Shown here: in pieces, positions 8,175 to 18,947 of the stretch
Position numbering within the stretch: the first letter of the stretch is position 1
Layout of the letters: each line of letters starts with the position of its first letter
Assembly: GCF_040126055.1 (NCBI RefSeq)
Contig: NZ_CP143541.1
Location: 1,240,001-1,304,000, forward strand
Source of the DNA: Pseudalkalibacillus sp. SCS-8
GTDB taxonomy: Bacteria > Bacillota > Bacilli > Bacillales > Fictibacillaceae
Reading direction: 5' to 3'
Length of the DNA: 64,000 nucleotides
Position numbers and translations under genes: made by a program
Notes under the pieces: generated by a model
The model's database searches: none
Told to the model about the DNA's origin: nothing
What the model saw: only the letters and a program-made list of their open reading frames with translations

Positions 8175-8630
8175 TTGGCAAAACAGGAAATCCCGACAAA
8201 ACTTTCACCTGAACTTGTTGAATTTTTTCAGGGTGAAAAGCTGGTAAACATTGCAACAGTAGATGCAGAAACTGGAGCTCCTAATGTAAATGCAATTTCA
8301 TGGGTGAAAAGTGTCGATGAAAAACGTATCCGTTTCTCAGTGACGAACAATTCAAGAATCGTTGACAACATCAAAGCGAATCCAGGTGTTGTGCTGAATA
8401 TCATCGGTCTTGAAACCGTTTATTCCATCCAGGGAAAAGCTGAAATTCTTGAAGATACAATGGAAGGCGTAAACCTTAAATTAGCGAAAATCGAAATTAC
8501 AGTAGAGGCTGTATTCGAGAGCATGTTCTGGGGGGCGAAAATCACCCAGGAGCCAGAATATGAAAAAACATACAATCCGGAAAAAGCGAAAGAACTAGAT
8601 GACTCGGTCTATGCCGCTATGATGAAGTAA
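8175..8630 (+). CDS. Pyridoxamine 5'-phosphate oxidase-fold (FMN split-barrel) protein
   Basis: A 151-residue protein with a PPOX-like split barrel: LVNIATVDAETGAPNVNAISWV, then RIRFSVTNNSR and VVLNIIGLETVYSIQGKAEIL. Members bind FMN, F420 or haem; the cofactor and substrate here are unknown. I prefer the TTG start at 8175 (AAAGGAG 8 bases upstream, giving MAKQEIP); a TTG at 8157 would add six residues. It is a monocistronic unit between its own promoter and a terminator. It follows the hpa operon, but it is not the short flavin reductase HpaC: it lacks the length and conserved motifs of that family. Confidence 0.75.
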   Translation: MAKQEIPTKLSPELVEFFQGEKLVNIATVDAETGAPNVNAISWVKSVDEKRIRFSVTNNSRIVDNIKANPGVVLNIIGLETVYSIQGKAEILEDTMEGVNLKLAKIEITVEAVFESMFWGAKITQEPEYEKTYNPEKAKELDDSVYAAMMK

Positions 8631-8637
8631 CGCTTCA

Positions 8638-8667
8638 CTGCCAGTTTTCACTGGCAGCTTTTTTTTA
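8638..8667 (+). terminator. Rho-independent terminator
   Basis: CTGCCAGT (8638-8645) pairs with ACTGGCAG (8650-8657) around a short T-rich loop; a run of T follows. Confidence 0.9.
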
Positions 8668-8734
8668 CTGAATGACAATGTAGAATTTATGATAGAATGA
8701 TACCAAACAGATGTTGAATTGAAGGGGTACATCG

Positions 8735-9364
8735 ATGAGTGTGTATTGGGAGAAGTTCAAGTATTTTTTAACCGACCTGTCACAAGAGGATATTCTGAAA
8801 TGGTTGGAAGAGTATAAAGATCTCGGACCTTTTCCGGGTATTTTTCTGCCTATGCTTGAAGCATTTCTTCCGATTTTACCGCTTGTGCTATTCGTTGCCG
8901 GAAACGCAGCAGCTTACGGATTTTTCTGGGGCGTATTGTTTTCCTGGATCGGTACAGTCTTCGGCTCCATATTCGTTTACATGCTCGTTCGCCGACTGGC
9001 ACAACAACGATTCATGAAATTCATCGCAAACCATAAGAAGACGAAATCGTTACTATCGTGGGTTGAACGAAAAGGATTTGGACTATTGTTTGTCCTGTAT
9101 TGTTTTCCTTTCACACCTTCAGCTTTAATCAATGTGGTTTGTGGGTTGTCAAAAATAAGTACGTTAACATTCGTTCTTGCGGTAAGCCTCGGAAAACTCG
9201 TCATGGTCTTTTTCATCTCCTATATCGGACATGATTTCTTTTCAATTATAAGAGAGCCTGTGAAGATGATCGTCATTGGTGCTGTTGTTGTTGTGTTATG
9301 GTTGATCGGTAAGCTGTTAGAGAGGAAGCTACATAAACCGTTGAAAACGAAAATATCGGAGTAA
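8735..9364 (+). CDS. TVP38/TMEM64 (VTT/DedA-like) membrane protein
   Basis: A 209-residue integral membrane protein with about five hydrophobic segments. The central part carries the VTT/SNARE-associated signature: LPMLEAFLPILPL, the glycine-rich WGVLFSWIGTVFGS with a following arginine pair, and the re-entrant FCFPFTPSALIN-like segment (YCFPFTPSALINVVCG). Relatives belong to the DedA superfamily, linked to lipid scrambling or flipping and membrane homeostasis. The precise substrate is unknown. It starts with ATG behind AAGGGG and is followed by its own terminator. Confidence 0.82.
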   Translation: MSVYWEKFKYFLTDLSQEDILKWLEEYKDLGPFPGIFLPMLEAFLPILPLVLFVAGNAAAYGFFWGVLFSWIGTVFGSIFVYMLVRRLAQQRFMKFIANHKKTKSLLSWVERKGFGLLFVLYCFPFTPSALINVVCGLSKISTLTFVLAVSLGKLVMVFFISYIGHDFFSIIREPVKMIVIGAVVVVLWLIGKLLERKLHKPLKTKISE

Positions 9365-9396
9365 CCTGCTCAAGATTATTGAATAGGGTAGAAAAT

Positions 9397-9428
9397 AGGA
9401 TGATTCTTTATGGAATTATCCTTTTTTA
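9397..9428 (+). terminator. Rho-independent terminator
   Basis: AGGATGATTC pairs with GAATTATCCT (one G-T pair) and is followed by a six-T run. Confidence 0.8.
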
Positions 9429-9483
9429 ATGTTTGATAAGCGAACGATACATCGTCTTTAAAATAGAAGGTCTCGTAGAAAGG

Positions 9484-10248
9484 ATGATCATTCTGTTTAC
9501 CTCATTGAAAACCAAAGAGGAAGTTGAACGGATGCATGAAGCTGGTAGGCTTTTAAGCGACTGCCATAAAGAAATTAAAAAGTTAATCCGCCCAGGCGTA
9601 ACGACCATGGAAATTGACGCATTTGTGGAAGAGTACCTTAAAAAACATGGTGCAACAGCTGAACAAAAAGGCTATCAAGGTTATCCTTATGCAACTTGTG
9701 CGTCAGTCAATGATGTGGTGTGCCATGGCTTTCCAACTACAGACCCGTTGAAAGATGGGGATATCGTTACGATTGATTTTGTGGTGAATTTGAATGGATG
9801 GTTAGCTGATTCCGCGTGGTCCTATGCAGTGGGAAGCATAAGCGAAGAAGCTGCAGATCTTATTGATGCAGCAGAAAAGGCGCTTTACAAAGGAATTGAA
9901 CAAGCGAAGGTAGGGAATCGGATTGGTCATATTGCCAATGCAATTGAGACTTATGCGAATGAGAGGGGCTATTCAGTCGTAAAGGATTTCATCGGTCATG
10001 GGATAGGTCAAACCATTCATGAGTTTCCTATGGTGCCTCATTTTGGTCCTATTGAGCAGGGGCCGGTTTTGAAAGAGGGTATGGTTATTACGATTGAACC
10101 GATGTTGAATTGTGGGGAGTATTTTGTGTATGTAGAGGAGGATGGTTGGACGGCGCGTACGGTTGATGGAGAGCTTTCAGCGCAGTTTGAGCATACGGTT
10201 GCGATTACGAAGAAGGGGCCAATCGTGTTGACGAATCAATATCGTTGA
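9484..10248 (+). CDS. map: Type I methionine aminopeptidase
   Basis: A 254-residue M24A peptidase that removes N-terminal methionine from nascent proteins. The five metal ligands are recognisable: Asp in TIDFVVNLNG and in the LADSAW loop, His in FIGHGIGQTIHE, Glu in TIEPML and Glu in AQFEHTVAI. The start is awkward. The purine-rich AGAAAGG directly abuts the ATG at 9484, too close for use; in-frame ATT 9490 or CTG 9493 would have better spacing, and a TTG at 9433 would add 17 residues of no known similarity. It is likely a secondary (MapB-like) copy, since the main map normally lies in the ribosomal protein cluster. Confidence 0.88.
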   Translation: MIILFTSLKTKEEVERMHEAGRLLSDCHKEIKKLIRPGVTTMEIDAFVEEYLKKHGATAEQKGYQGYPYATCASVNDVVCHGFPTTDPLKDGDIVTIDFVVNLNGWLADSAWSYAVGSISEEAADLIDAAEKALYKGIEQAKVGNRIGHIANAIETYANERGYSVVKDFIGHGIGQTIHEFPMVPHFGPIEQGPVLKEGMVITIEPMLNCGEYFVYVEEDGWTARTVDGELSAQFEHTVAITKKGPIVLTNQYR

Positions 10249-10260
10249 GAAATTTCATAT

Positions 10261-10374
10261 TGCTCCCCCTTAAGAGCTTGGTTGTTAGAGGTGGTTTACA
10301 TGCAAGCATGACACCACCTCTTCCGCCAAGCTCCTTTTCGCTGCGCTCAACCATTTCATTTTTAAGGGGGAGCA
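10261..10374. repeat. MITE-like element, copy 1: nested inverted repeats with 13-bp perfect ends
   Basis: TGCTCCCCCTTAA (10261-10273) is perfectly inverted at 10362-10374. Inside are three nested palindromes: GAGCTTGG/CCAAGCTC (10274-10281 and 10326-10333), AGAGGTGGT/ACCACCTCT (10287-10295 and 10313-10321) and CATGC/GCATG (10299-10310). No reading frame of convincing quality is present. With copy 2 it fills the 409-base gap between map and the DoxX gene. Confidence 0.8.
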
Positions 10375-10433
10375 AAGGAGCATATTCTATAAGTGGTCCC
10401 ATTTGAAGGTTCGACAATAGAGGAAAAGAGTTA

Positions 10434-10511
10434 CTCCCCCTTAGGAGCTTGGTCGTTAGAGGTGGTTTACATGCAAGCATGACACCGCCTCTTCCGCCAA
10501 GCTCTTTTTTT
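10434..10511 (+). repeat. MITE-like element, copy 2: solo hairpin ending in a T run
   Basis: This repeats the first ~70 bases of copy 1 almost exactly but lacks its right arm. After CCAAGCTC (10497-10504) comes a run of seven T, so on the + strand it reads as an intrinsic terminator. One change relative to copy 1 (ACCACC to ACCGCC) keeps stem pairing as G-T, which argues that the structure matters. Confidence 0.75.
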
Positions 10512-10576
10512 GTTGATATCTTAAAGAAAATAAAAGCGTCTGCCTGGAGCTGTTTGCTGTAAAATTATAAAGTTAC

Positions 10577-10622
10577 TTGACAAAAATAAGTGATTAGCAT
10601 ATTATACTTACATAAAGTAAGT
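10577..10622 (+). promoter_or_regulatory. Strong promoter of the DoxX gene with an overlapping operator-like inverted repeat
   Basis: TTGACA (10577-10582), 17 bases, TATTAT (10600-10605). Directly at the expected start lies ACTTAC-ATAAA-GTAAGT (10606-10622), a perfect 6-bp inverted repeat. This layout fits a repressor of the MarR or HxlR type, which in B. subtilis control DoxX-family genes (catD, mhqP) in response to quinones; that comparison is inference. Confidence 0.6.
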
Positions 10623-10657
10623 GTAAAGAAGTTAAGTACAAAAAGGAGAGGTTATTT

Positions 10658-11050
10658 ATGGATATAGCACTACTACTATTACGAGTCGTCTTTGGGGTGA
10701 CCTTTGCAGCTCACGGGACACAAAAGCTATTCGGCTGGTTTGGCGGTCATGGTTTGGCTGGAACAGGTGGTTTTTTCGAATCGATCGGTATTAAACCAGG
10801 CTATACAATGGCATTAATTGCAGGGGCTGGAGAGTTGATTGGTGGATTGCTTATCGCCTTTGGTTTCCTTACTCAACTCGGGGCTGTTTTGATGATCGTA
10901 CCGATGATTGTTGCCATCATGAAAGTCCACGGAAAGAATGGCTATTGGATTTCGGAAGGTGGAATAGAATACAACATTGCCATCATAGCAGTGGCAATTG
11001 CAATCGGTCTTGCTGGACCAGGTATGTATTCGTTGGATGCGATATTTTAA
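10658..11050 (+). CDS. DoxX-family membrane protein
   Basis: A 130-residue protein with four predicted membrane segments and the DoxX signature near the N-terminus (LLLRVVFGVTFAAHGTQKLFGWFGG) plus AGAGELIGGLLIAFG in the second helix. DoxX proteins associate with redox stress responses; Bacillus CatD and MhqP belong here and are induced by catechols and quinones. ATG lies behind AAAAGGAGAGG. Being near an aromatic-degradation operon that makes catechols may be meaningful, but it has its own promoter and terminator. Confidence 0.88.
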   Translation: MDIALLLLRVVFGVTFAAHGTQKLFGWFGGHGLAGTGGFFESIGIKPGYTMALIAGAGELIGGLLIAFGFLTQLGAVLMIVPMIVAIMKVHGKNGYWISEGGIEYNIAIIAVAIAIGLAGPGMYSLDAIF

Positions 11051-11072
11051 AGGATATTTTCAAATCGTACGG

Positions 11073-11107
11073 AGAGCGGTCTTCTTAAAGAGGCCGCTCT
11101 TTTTTTA
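11073..11107 (+). terminator. Rho-independent terminator
   Basis: AGAGCGG (11073-11079) pairs with CCGCTCT (11094-11100), followed by seven T. Confidence 0.9.
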
Positions 11108-11217
11108 TGCCCATAAGTTACTATTCATAACTAGGGTACATATGGCATTGGTGCTTCTATTTCAATTTCTGCTGAATAAGGTGTATATGACATCGTCTAA
11201 TAGGAGGTTGCCCTTGT

Positions 11218-11463
11218 ATGTATACGTTTCGGAAGTCTTATCATCCTTATGTAGGGCCATTCGATCCTTGTCCGCCAATTCGCGTGAAGTATTATGAAAC
11301 ACCCCCAAATCTGTATTTAGGTTATCAACCTTATGGTCTTCAGCAGTTTGATCCTTGTACAGCATTGAAGAAAGGTACACTTTGGCCTGCATTGTATGCT
11401 CCTTACACCAATCCATATAAGAATAGGAAGGAAGGTAGCGCCAATGACGGAGCGGATGTCTGA
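11218..11463 (+). CDS. cotJA: Spore coat protein CotJA
   Basis: A short (81 residues) proline- and tyrosine-rich protein with the CotJA pattern: YHPYVGPFDPCPPIRVKYYETPPNLYLGYQP followed in the family by QFDPCTALKKGTLWPALYAPY. In B. subtilis CotJA and CotJC interact and enter the inner spore coat. ATG at 11218 follows TAGGAGG. The end overlaps cotJB by 20 bases. Expression is expected in the mother cell under SigmaE, but I could not identify a convincing SigmaE promoter in the 110-base upstream gap. Confidence 0.93.
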   Translation: MYTFRKSYHPYVGPFDPCPPIRVKYYETPPNLYLGYQPYGLQQFDPCTALKKGTLWPALYAPYTNPYKNRKEGSANDGADV

Positions 11464-11707
11464 GGAGTTCTACAAATGGATGCAACAACTTCAAGAGGTG
11501 GATTTCGTGTTAGTTGAGTTGACCCTCTATTTGGATACCCATCCAGAGGATTATCAAGCCATCCAACAATACAATGAATACGCTCAAAAAAGTAAGACGC
11601 TTCGTCAGCAAATCGAGCAAAAGTATGGACCGCTTATGCAATACGGTCAAAGCTATTCAGGCTATCCGTGGAATTGGAATAAACCTCCATGGCCCTGGCA
11701 AATGTAA
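11444..11707 (+). CDS. cotJB: Spore coat protein CotJB
   Basis: An 87-residue protein of the CotJB family, clear from VDFVLVELTLYLDTHPEDYQAI and the C-terminal SYSGYPWNWNKPPWPW. The ATG at 11444 (MTERMSEEF) is chosen: GGAAGGAAGG lies about 8 bases upstream and the length fits the family, whereas the frame from 11396 adds 16 unrelated residues inside cotJA. CotJB is required for CotJ assembly in the B. subtilis coat; its biochemical role is not known. Confidence 0.93.
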   Translation: MTERMSEEFYKWMQQLQEVDFVLVELTLYLDTHPEDYQAIQQYNEYAQKSKTLRQQIEQKYGPLMQYGQSYSGYPWNWNKPPWPWQM

Positions 11708-11740
11708 ATTTCTTCAATGAAAAGGAGGCGAGAGTGAATC

Positions 11741-12310
11741 ATGTGGGTATATGAGAAGAAATTACAATATCCGGTGAAAGTGAGTACATGCAATCCTCGT
11801 TTAGCGAAATATCTTATTGAGCAATATGGTGGAGCTGACGGAGAGCTGGCTGCCGCGTTACGTTACTTGAACCAGCGATATACCATCCCCGATAAGGTAG
11901 TGGGTTTGCTGACCGATATCGGTACAGAGGAATTTGCCCATCTTGAAATGATTGCGACGATGATTTATAAACTCACTAAGGATGCAACGCCAGAACAAAT
12001 GAAGGAAGCAGGCTTAGGGGAGCATTATGCAAACCATGACGGCGCCTTATTTTATAGTAATGCCGCGGGTGTCCCATGGTCAGCTAGCTACATTGCAGCC
12101 AAGGGGGATCCGATCGCTGATCTGTACGAGGACATTGCAGCGGAGGAGAAAGCAAGGGCTACATATCAATGGATCATCAATATGAGTGATGATACTGATT
12201 TGAATGATAGTCTCAGCTTTTTACGGGAAAGAGAAATCGTCCATTCCCAACGATTCCGGGAAGCTGTAGAAATCTTAAAAGAAGAACGAGATCGGAAAAA
12301 GATTTTTTAA
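11741..12310 (+). CDS. cotJC: Spore coat protein CotJC (manganese catalase family)
   Basis: A 189-residue protein of the dimanganese catalase fold, beginning MWVYEKKLQYPVKV as in other CotJC proteins. Likely di-metal ligands are the glutamates and histidines of the four-helix bundle: GGADGELAAALRY, TEEFAHLEMIATMI, DIAAEEKARATYQW and EREIVHSQRFREA. It is probably a coat-located catalase or a structural relative. AAAGGAGG precedes the start by about 13 bases, a longer gap than usual. It is the third gene of the cotJ operon. Confidence 0.93.
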   Translation: MWVYEKKLQYPVKVSTCNPRLAKYLIEQYGGADGELAAALRYLNQRYTIPDKVVGLLTDIGTEEFAHLEMIATMIYKLTKDATPEQMKEAGLGEHYANHDGALFYSNAAGVPWSASYIAAKGDPIADLYEDIAAEEKARATYQWIINMSDDTDLNDSLSFLREREIVHSQRFREAVEILKEERDRKKIF

Positions 12311-12342
12311 TATATCCGTGACGGTTCATCTGTGTTCATTTT

Positions 12343-15176
<2,834 letters not shown>

Positions 15177-15216
15177 TTTTGATTTACGAAGAATAAATCA
15201 GGTGGAGGGAGAACGA

Positions 15217-16323
15217 ATGGTTTCAATCAGTTTATGTATGATCGTGAAAGACGAAGAGGCAACGATTGAGAGATGTTTGAACTCCGTCAAAGATGTCGTG
15301 GATGAAATCAATATCGTTGATACAGGCTCGACTGACCGTACCAAAGAAATCGTTTCCAAATATACAGAGAGGGTTTACGATTTCAAATGGGAAAATCATT
15401 TCGCTAAAGCACGAAACTTTTCTTTTGAACGAGCAACCAAAGAGTACATCTTGTGGCTGGATGCGGATGATGTATTTCTAGAAGAAGAACGAAGAAAACT
15501 AGCGGAACTGAAAGAGAACCTTGATCCTTCAATTGATTCTGTAACAATGAAATATATTCTCGGTATGGATGAGAATGGCAATATCACCTCGGTCATAAGA
15601 AGGAACCGACTCGTAAAAAGGTCAAACGGTTTCAAGTGGCATGGGATGGTACATGAGTACTTGGAGGTGGGGGGAAACATCCTTAACAGTGATATCTCAT
15701 TGACCCACCTGAGTGAAAAACATGATCATGACCGAAATCTCTTGATCTATGAACAACAATTGAAGGAAGGAAATCCGTTAACAATTCGTGATTTGTTTTA
15801 TTATGCAAATGAGCTGAAGGATCACCAACAGTATGAAAAAGCGATTGACTACTATGAGAAGTTCCTTTCATCAGGGAAAGGGTGGGTAGAAGACAATATT
15901 GTCGCATGTGGAAGACTCGCAGATTGCTACCATCATATGGGGAATCATGAAAAAGAATTGGATGCTGTCTTACACTCCTTCAAGTATGATATCCCTAGAC
16001 CGGAGTTCTGCTGTAGACTAGGATACCATTTTTTAAACAAGGAAGAATATCATACTGCCATCCATTGGTATAAACAAGCCATTCAATGTGAAGTTGATGA
16101 TGAGAATTGGGGATTCAAATCTCCCTCCTTTAATACATGGCTTCCGAATTTACAGCTTTGTGTTTGTTATGACCGGATTGGTGACTATGATATGGCTTAC
16201 CATCATAATGAAATTGCATCCCAATATAGACCCAACGATCCATCTATCCTTCATAATAAGACCTACCTGGAATCAATATTGTTTACATCGAATGTGAATG
16301 CAGGGTCTGCAGATGGGTGCTAA
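15217..16323 (+). CDS. Glycosyltransferase family 2 protein with tetratricopeptide-like C-terminus
   Basis: A 368-residue GT-A enzyme. The N-terminal catalytic domain (about 1-200) shows SLCMIVKDEEATIERCLNSV, INIVDTGSTDRTKEI, a FAKARNFSFERA segment and the DxD-type motif WLDADD. The rest is helical with TPR-like repeats (DHQQYEKAIDYYEKFL, GNHEKELDAVLHSF, EYHTAIHWYKQAI). This architecture is shared with SunS-like and peptide/protein glycosyltransferases. It starts 40 bases after the collagen gene with no terminator between, so the collagen protein with its hundreds of threonines is the natural acceptor (inference). ATG at 15217 is preferred over GTG at 15202, which lies within the GGAGGGAG ribosome site region. 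Confidence 0.85.
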   Translation: MVSISLCMIVKDEEATIERCLNSVKDVVDEINIVDTGSTDRTKEIVSKYTERVYDFKWENHFAKARNFSFERATKEYILWLDADDVFLEEERRKLAELKENLDPSIDSVTMKYILGMDENGNITSVIRRNRLVKRSNGFKWHGMVHEYLEVGGNILNSDISLTHLSEKHDHDRNLLIYEQQLKEGNPLTIRDLFYYANELKDHQQYEKAIDYYEKFLSSGKGWVEDNIVACGRLADCYHHMGNHEKELDAVLHSFKYDIPRPEFCCRLGYHFLNKEEYHTAIHWYKQAIQCEVDDENWGFKSPSFNTWLPNLQLCVCYDRIGDYDMAYHHNEIASQYRPNDPSILHNKTYLESILFTSNVNAGSADGC

Positions 16324-17860
16324 AAAGAAAGTGTTGATCGGTTGCCCTATCCATCAGAAACCTGAAATTTTGAAACTCTTTCTAAAATCTCTTCAAACGT
16401 TGTATCTTTCAGAACTAGAGATTAGCTACCTACTCATTGATGATAATAAAAACAAAGAATCGAGCGATTTGTTGTTAGATTTCAAGAACAATAATGAGCG
16501 CGTCGAAATCCTACAATCAGTCCTAGTTGATGAATATATATGTGATGACATAACCCATCGGTGGAATGAGAAACTCATATGGAAGGTTGCTTTCTTTAAG
16601 AATTGGATGATAGAAGAAGCGAATAATCATGAAGTCGATTTCCTTTTTTTGCTTGATTCGGATATCCTGTTACATCCCAATACCTTAAAACACCTTATTA
16701 ATTGTGAAAAAGATATCATTTCTGAAGTGTTTTGGACTAAATGGCAGCCTGAATCCGCTCCCCAGCCTCAGGTTTGGTTAATAGACGAATATACCCAATG
16801 GAGACAAGAACGTGGGGAGAACCTATCAGAAGAAGAAATCAATGACAGGTATCAAGCATTCATGGATATGCTTCGAAAACCAGGAGTTTATGAAGTCGGA
16901 GGCTTGGGGGCTTGTACGCTGATTAGTAAAAAGGCGTTCAGCTCTGGAGTGAACTTCGATCCGATCTACAATCTTTCCTTTTGGGGTGAGGACCGACATT
17001 TCTGTATTCGAGCAGCTGCTTTAGGTTTTACCTTATTTGTCGATACGGCTTACCCTGCCTTCCATGTATATAGAGAAACGGATCTTGAAGAAGGGAAGCA
17101 CTTTCTGAAACGAACAAATTGTGAAGAAGGTTTTCCCAATATAAATTTGATAAGTGAAAGTGAGCCGAAGATAACCTTATCTATGGTTATCAAAAATGAA
17201 AGTGGAAAATTCTTAAGGAGAGTATTGCAAGAACATATTCATTACATTGATGAGGCAGTCATCATTGATGATGGAAGTACAGATGATTCAGCGGAAATTT
17301 GCAGGGAGGTATTAAGTGACTTTCCTGTTCGACTAATACAGAATTCACAATCGAAATTTAATAAGGAAATTGATCTAAGAAAACAACAATGGATAGAAAC
17401 GATCCGGTCAGAACCTGAATGGATTTTAAACTTAGATGCAGATGAAATGTTTGAACCAAAGTTTAAGGATGAAATCAGACCTCTGTTACGAACTACTCCT
17501 TACGATGTATTATCCTTCCGTCTTTTCGATTTTTGGAGTGACACTCATTATCGTGAGGATCAATATTGGAAAGCACATTTGGGATACCGTCCATTATTAA
17601 TTCGCTTTAACAAGGATTTCGACTATAAATGGAAAGAGGCTCCTGTACACTGTGGCAGATTTCCTAGCAACATCTTTTCTCTATACAATGGTCTTTCCGA
17701 CTTGCGTCTAAAACATCTAGGATGGATGAGGCCGGAGGACCGTCTTGAAAAATATAAACGCTATATGGAAGCTGACCCTAAAGGGATTTATGGATCCCTT
17801 GAACAATATTTGTCTATCTTAGATGAAAATCCTCACTTGGTGAAATGGAAAGAATATTAA
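16313..17860 (+). CDS. Two-domain glycosyltransferase family 2 protein
   Basis: A 515-residue cytosolic protein with two GT-A domains. The first (about 1-275) begins KKKVLIGCPIHQKPEI and has ISYLLIDDN, FLFLLDSDI and a WGEDRHFCIRAAALGF acceptor-site segment. The second (about 280-515) has ITLSMVIKNESGKFLRRVL, AVIIDDGSTDDSAEI and WILNLDADEMFE. It may therefore add two sugars or act as a processive or bifunctional enzyme. The ATG at 16313 overlaps the previous gene by 11 bases and has an AGGG 8 bases upstream; ATG at 16298 lacks a ribosome site. It completes a collagen-GT-GT transcription unit ended by a terminator. Confidence 0.83.
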   Translation: MGAKKKVLIGCPIHQKPEILKLFLKSLQTLYLSELEISYLLIDDNKNKESSDLLLDFKNNNERVEILQSVLVDEYICDDITHRWNEKLIWKVAFFKNWMIEEANNHEVDFLFLLDSDILLHPNTLKHLINCEKDIISEVFWTKWQPESAPQPQVWLIDEYTQWRQERGENLSEEEINDRYQAFMDMLRKPGVYEVGGLGACTLISKKAFSSGVNFDPIYNLSFWGEDRHFCIRAAALGFTLFVDTAYPAFHVYRETDLEEGKHFLKRTNCEEGFPNINLISESEPKITLSMVIKNESGKFLRRVLQEHIHYIDEAVIIDDGSTDDSAEICREVLSDFPVRLIQNSQSKFNKEIDLRKQQWIETIRSEPEWILNLDADEMFEPKFKDEIRPLLRTTPYDVLSFRLFDFWSDTHYREDQYWKAHLGYRPLLIRFNKDFDYKWKEAPVHCGRFPSNIFSLYNGLSDLRLKHLGWMRPEDRLEKYKRYMEADPKGIYGSLEQYLSILDENPHLVKWKEY

Positions 17861-17892
17861 TTATAGTCAGATGTATAGAGAGACACGTATAA

Positions 17893-17935
17893 AAAACTGA
17901 GCTGTAAATTCAATCGAATTCACGAGCTCAGTTTT
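17893..17935. terminator. Bidirectional terminator between the glycosyltransferase and terC genes
   Basis: AAAACTGAGCT (17893-17903) and AGCTCAGTTTT (17925-17935) are perfect inverted repeats with A and T runs on both sides, serving two convergent units. Confidence 0.9.
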
Positions 17936-17939
17936 ATTG

Positions 17940-18743
17940 TTAAGCATTTTCTGGTCGATTCGTCGACCTTCTACCTTTGTTCTCTGTTTCTTTATTCTGT
18001 CCTGAGAGGACCCATCCACCGATCGCGATTGCAATCAAGATACCATAGAAGGTCAATTTCCAGCCTACGCTGTGGGTGAAGTGTTCATCAATCCAGCCAA
18101 TATTAGGATGGGCGATTGTATGAATGACAAGCTTCACACCTACCCAGATAACAATCAAGTAAGCCGCTGTTTCGAGCCCTGGGCGCTTCTTCAATACTTT
18201 GGATATATAGGTTGCTGCTGTACGAATCAGCAACAGACCGATGAGACCTCCGAGGAAGATGACCGCAAATTGTCCACCGTCCATACCACCTATCGCTGGA
18301 AGTGGTGTTTCAGGCAAGGCGATGGCCAGCGCGACTGCTGCAAGAATGGAATCCACAGCAAACGCGATATCTGCAAGCTCGACTTGGATAACGGTTTTCC
18401 AAAACCCTTTTTTGTCGACGTTCTGTCCAACTTTGCCGACTTCATCTTCTTCCTGGTTCTTTTTCCGTTGTTTATAAAGATGTTTCACACCGATATAAAT
18501 CAAGTACGCTGCACCGATTGCTTGCACCTGCCAAACATTGACGAGGAATGTAATGAGGAATAGGGCTGCAAATCGGAAGACGAAGGCTCCTAGTATGCCA
18601 TAAAAGAGTGCTTTCTTCCGTTGTTCTTTCGGAAGATGTTTTACCATAACAGCCATGACGAGTGCGTTGTCAGCAGATAGCAAGCCTTCAAGCCCAACAA
18701 GGATTAAAAGGGTCCAAGCATACTCTAACCATAAAGATTCCAC
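17940..18743 (-). CDS. TerC-family membrane protein (YkoY-like, manganese exporter)
   Basis: A 267-residue integral membrane protein with about seven helices. TerC signatures are LEGLLSADNALVMAVMVKHLP near the start and ELADIAFAVDSILAAVALA in the middle, with acidic residues inside membrane segments; a charged loop separates the halves. Bacillus TerC relatives (YkoY, MeeF/MeeY) supply or export manganese across the membrane. The start is GTG at 18743, preceded by AAAGGAG at 8 bases. An open frame continues 78 codons upstream to 18977, but that stretch is the riboswitch leader and is not coding. Expression should rise with manganese. Confidence 0.9.
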   Translation of the reverse strand: MESLWLEYAWTLLILVGLEGLLSADNALVMAVMVKHLPKEQRKKALFYGILGAFVFRFAALFLITFLVNVWQVQAIGAAYLIYIGVKHLYKQRKKNQEEDEVGKVGQNVDKKGFWKTVIQVELADIAFAVDSILAAVALAIALPETPLPAIGGMDGGQFAVIFLGGLIGLLLIRTAATYISKVLKKRPGLETAAYLIVIWVGVKLVIHTIAHPNIGWIDEHFTHSVGWKLTFYGILIAIAIGGWVLSGQNKETENKGRRSTNRPENA

Positions 18744-18818
18744 TGTAAAAACTCCTTTCAATATGGAAAAAGACTCGAATCCCTCTGAATGGTTCCAGTC
18801 AAAGTCTTTAAGAAAACG

Positions 18819-18941
18819 CAAAAAGACCTTTACCATTAGAGGCAAAGGTCTTGCTAACAACGTCGAGTTGCCGATAATGCCGAGAGAAAAAATCTCTGAA
18901 ATGACGACATTATCGTGAAAGCTACTCCCCTTTGTAATTCT
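18819..18941 (-). ncRNA. yybP-ykoY manganese riboswitch with expression-platform terminator
   Basis: On the minus strand the leader begins AAAGGGGAGTAGC (18934-18922), the signature opening of the yybP-ykoY class, continues through paired arms with the loop TTTCTCTCGG, and closes with TTAGCAAGACCTTTGCC near 18857-18841. The closing strand also forms the left arm of an intrinsic terminator, AAGACCTTTGCC / GGTAAAGGTCTT with a T run (18852-18819). The class senses Mn2+ and turns genes on. It lies between the promoter and the terC start. Confidence 0.93.
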
Positions 18942-18947
18942 AAGGTA

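Noticed and set aside
8175..8630. HpaC flavin reductase partner of HpaB
   Set aside because: The protein has a split-barrel fold, but the sequence is of the PPOX type without the conserved flavin-reductase motifs, and it has its own promoter after a strong terminator.
10205..10480. A minus-strand gene of 91 residues between map and the DoxX gene
   Set aside because: The frame only exists because the two copies of the hairpin element repeat the same codons (LACKPPLTTKLLRGSN twice); no ribosome site or family.
11108..11217. A SigmaE promoter for cotJA
   Set aside because: Expected from the known biology, but no pair of elements with acceptable sequence and spacing could be identified.
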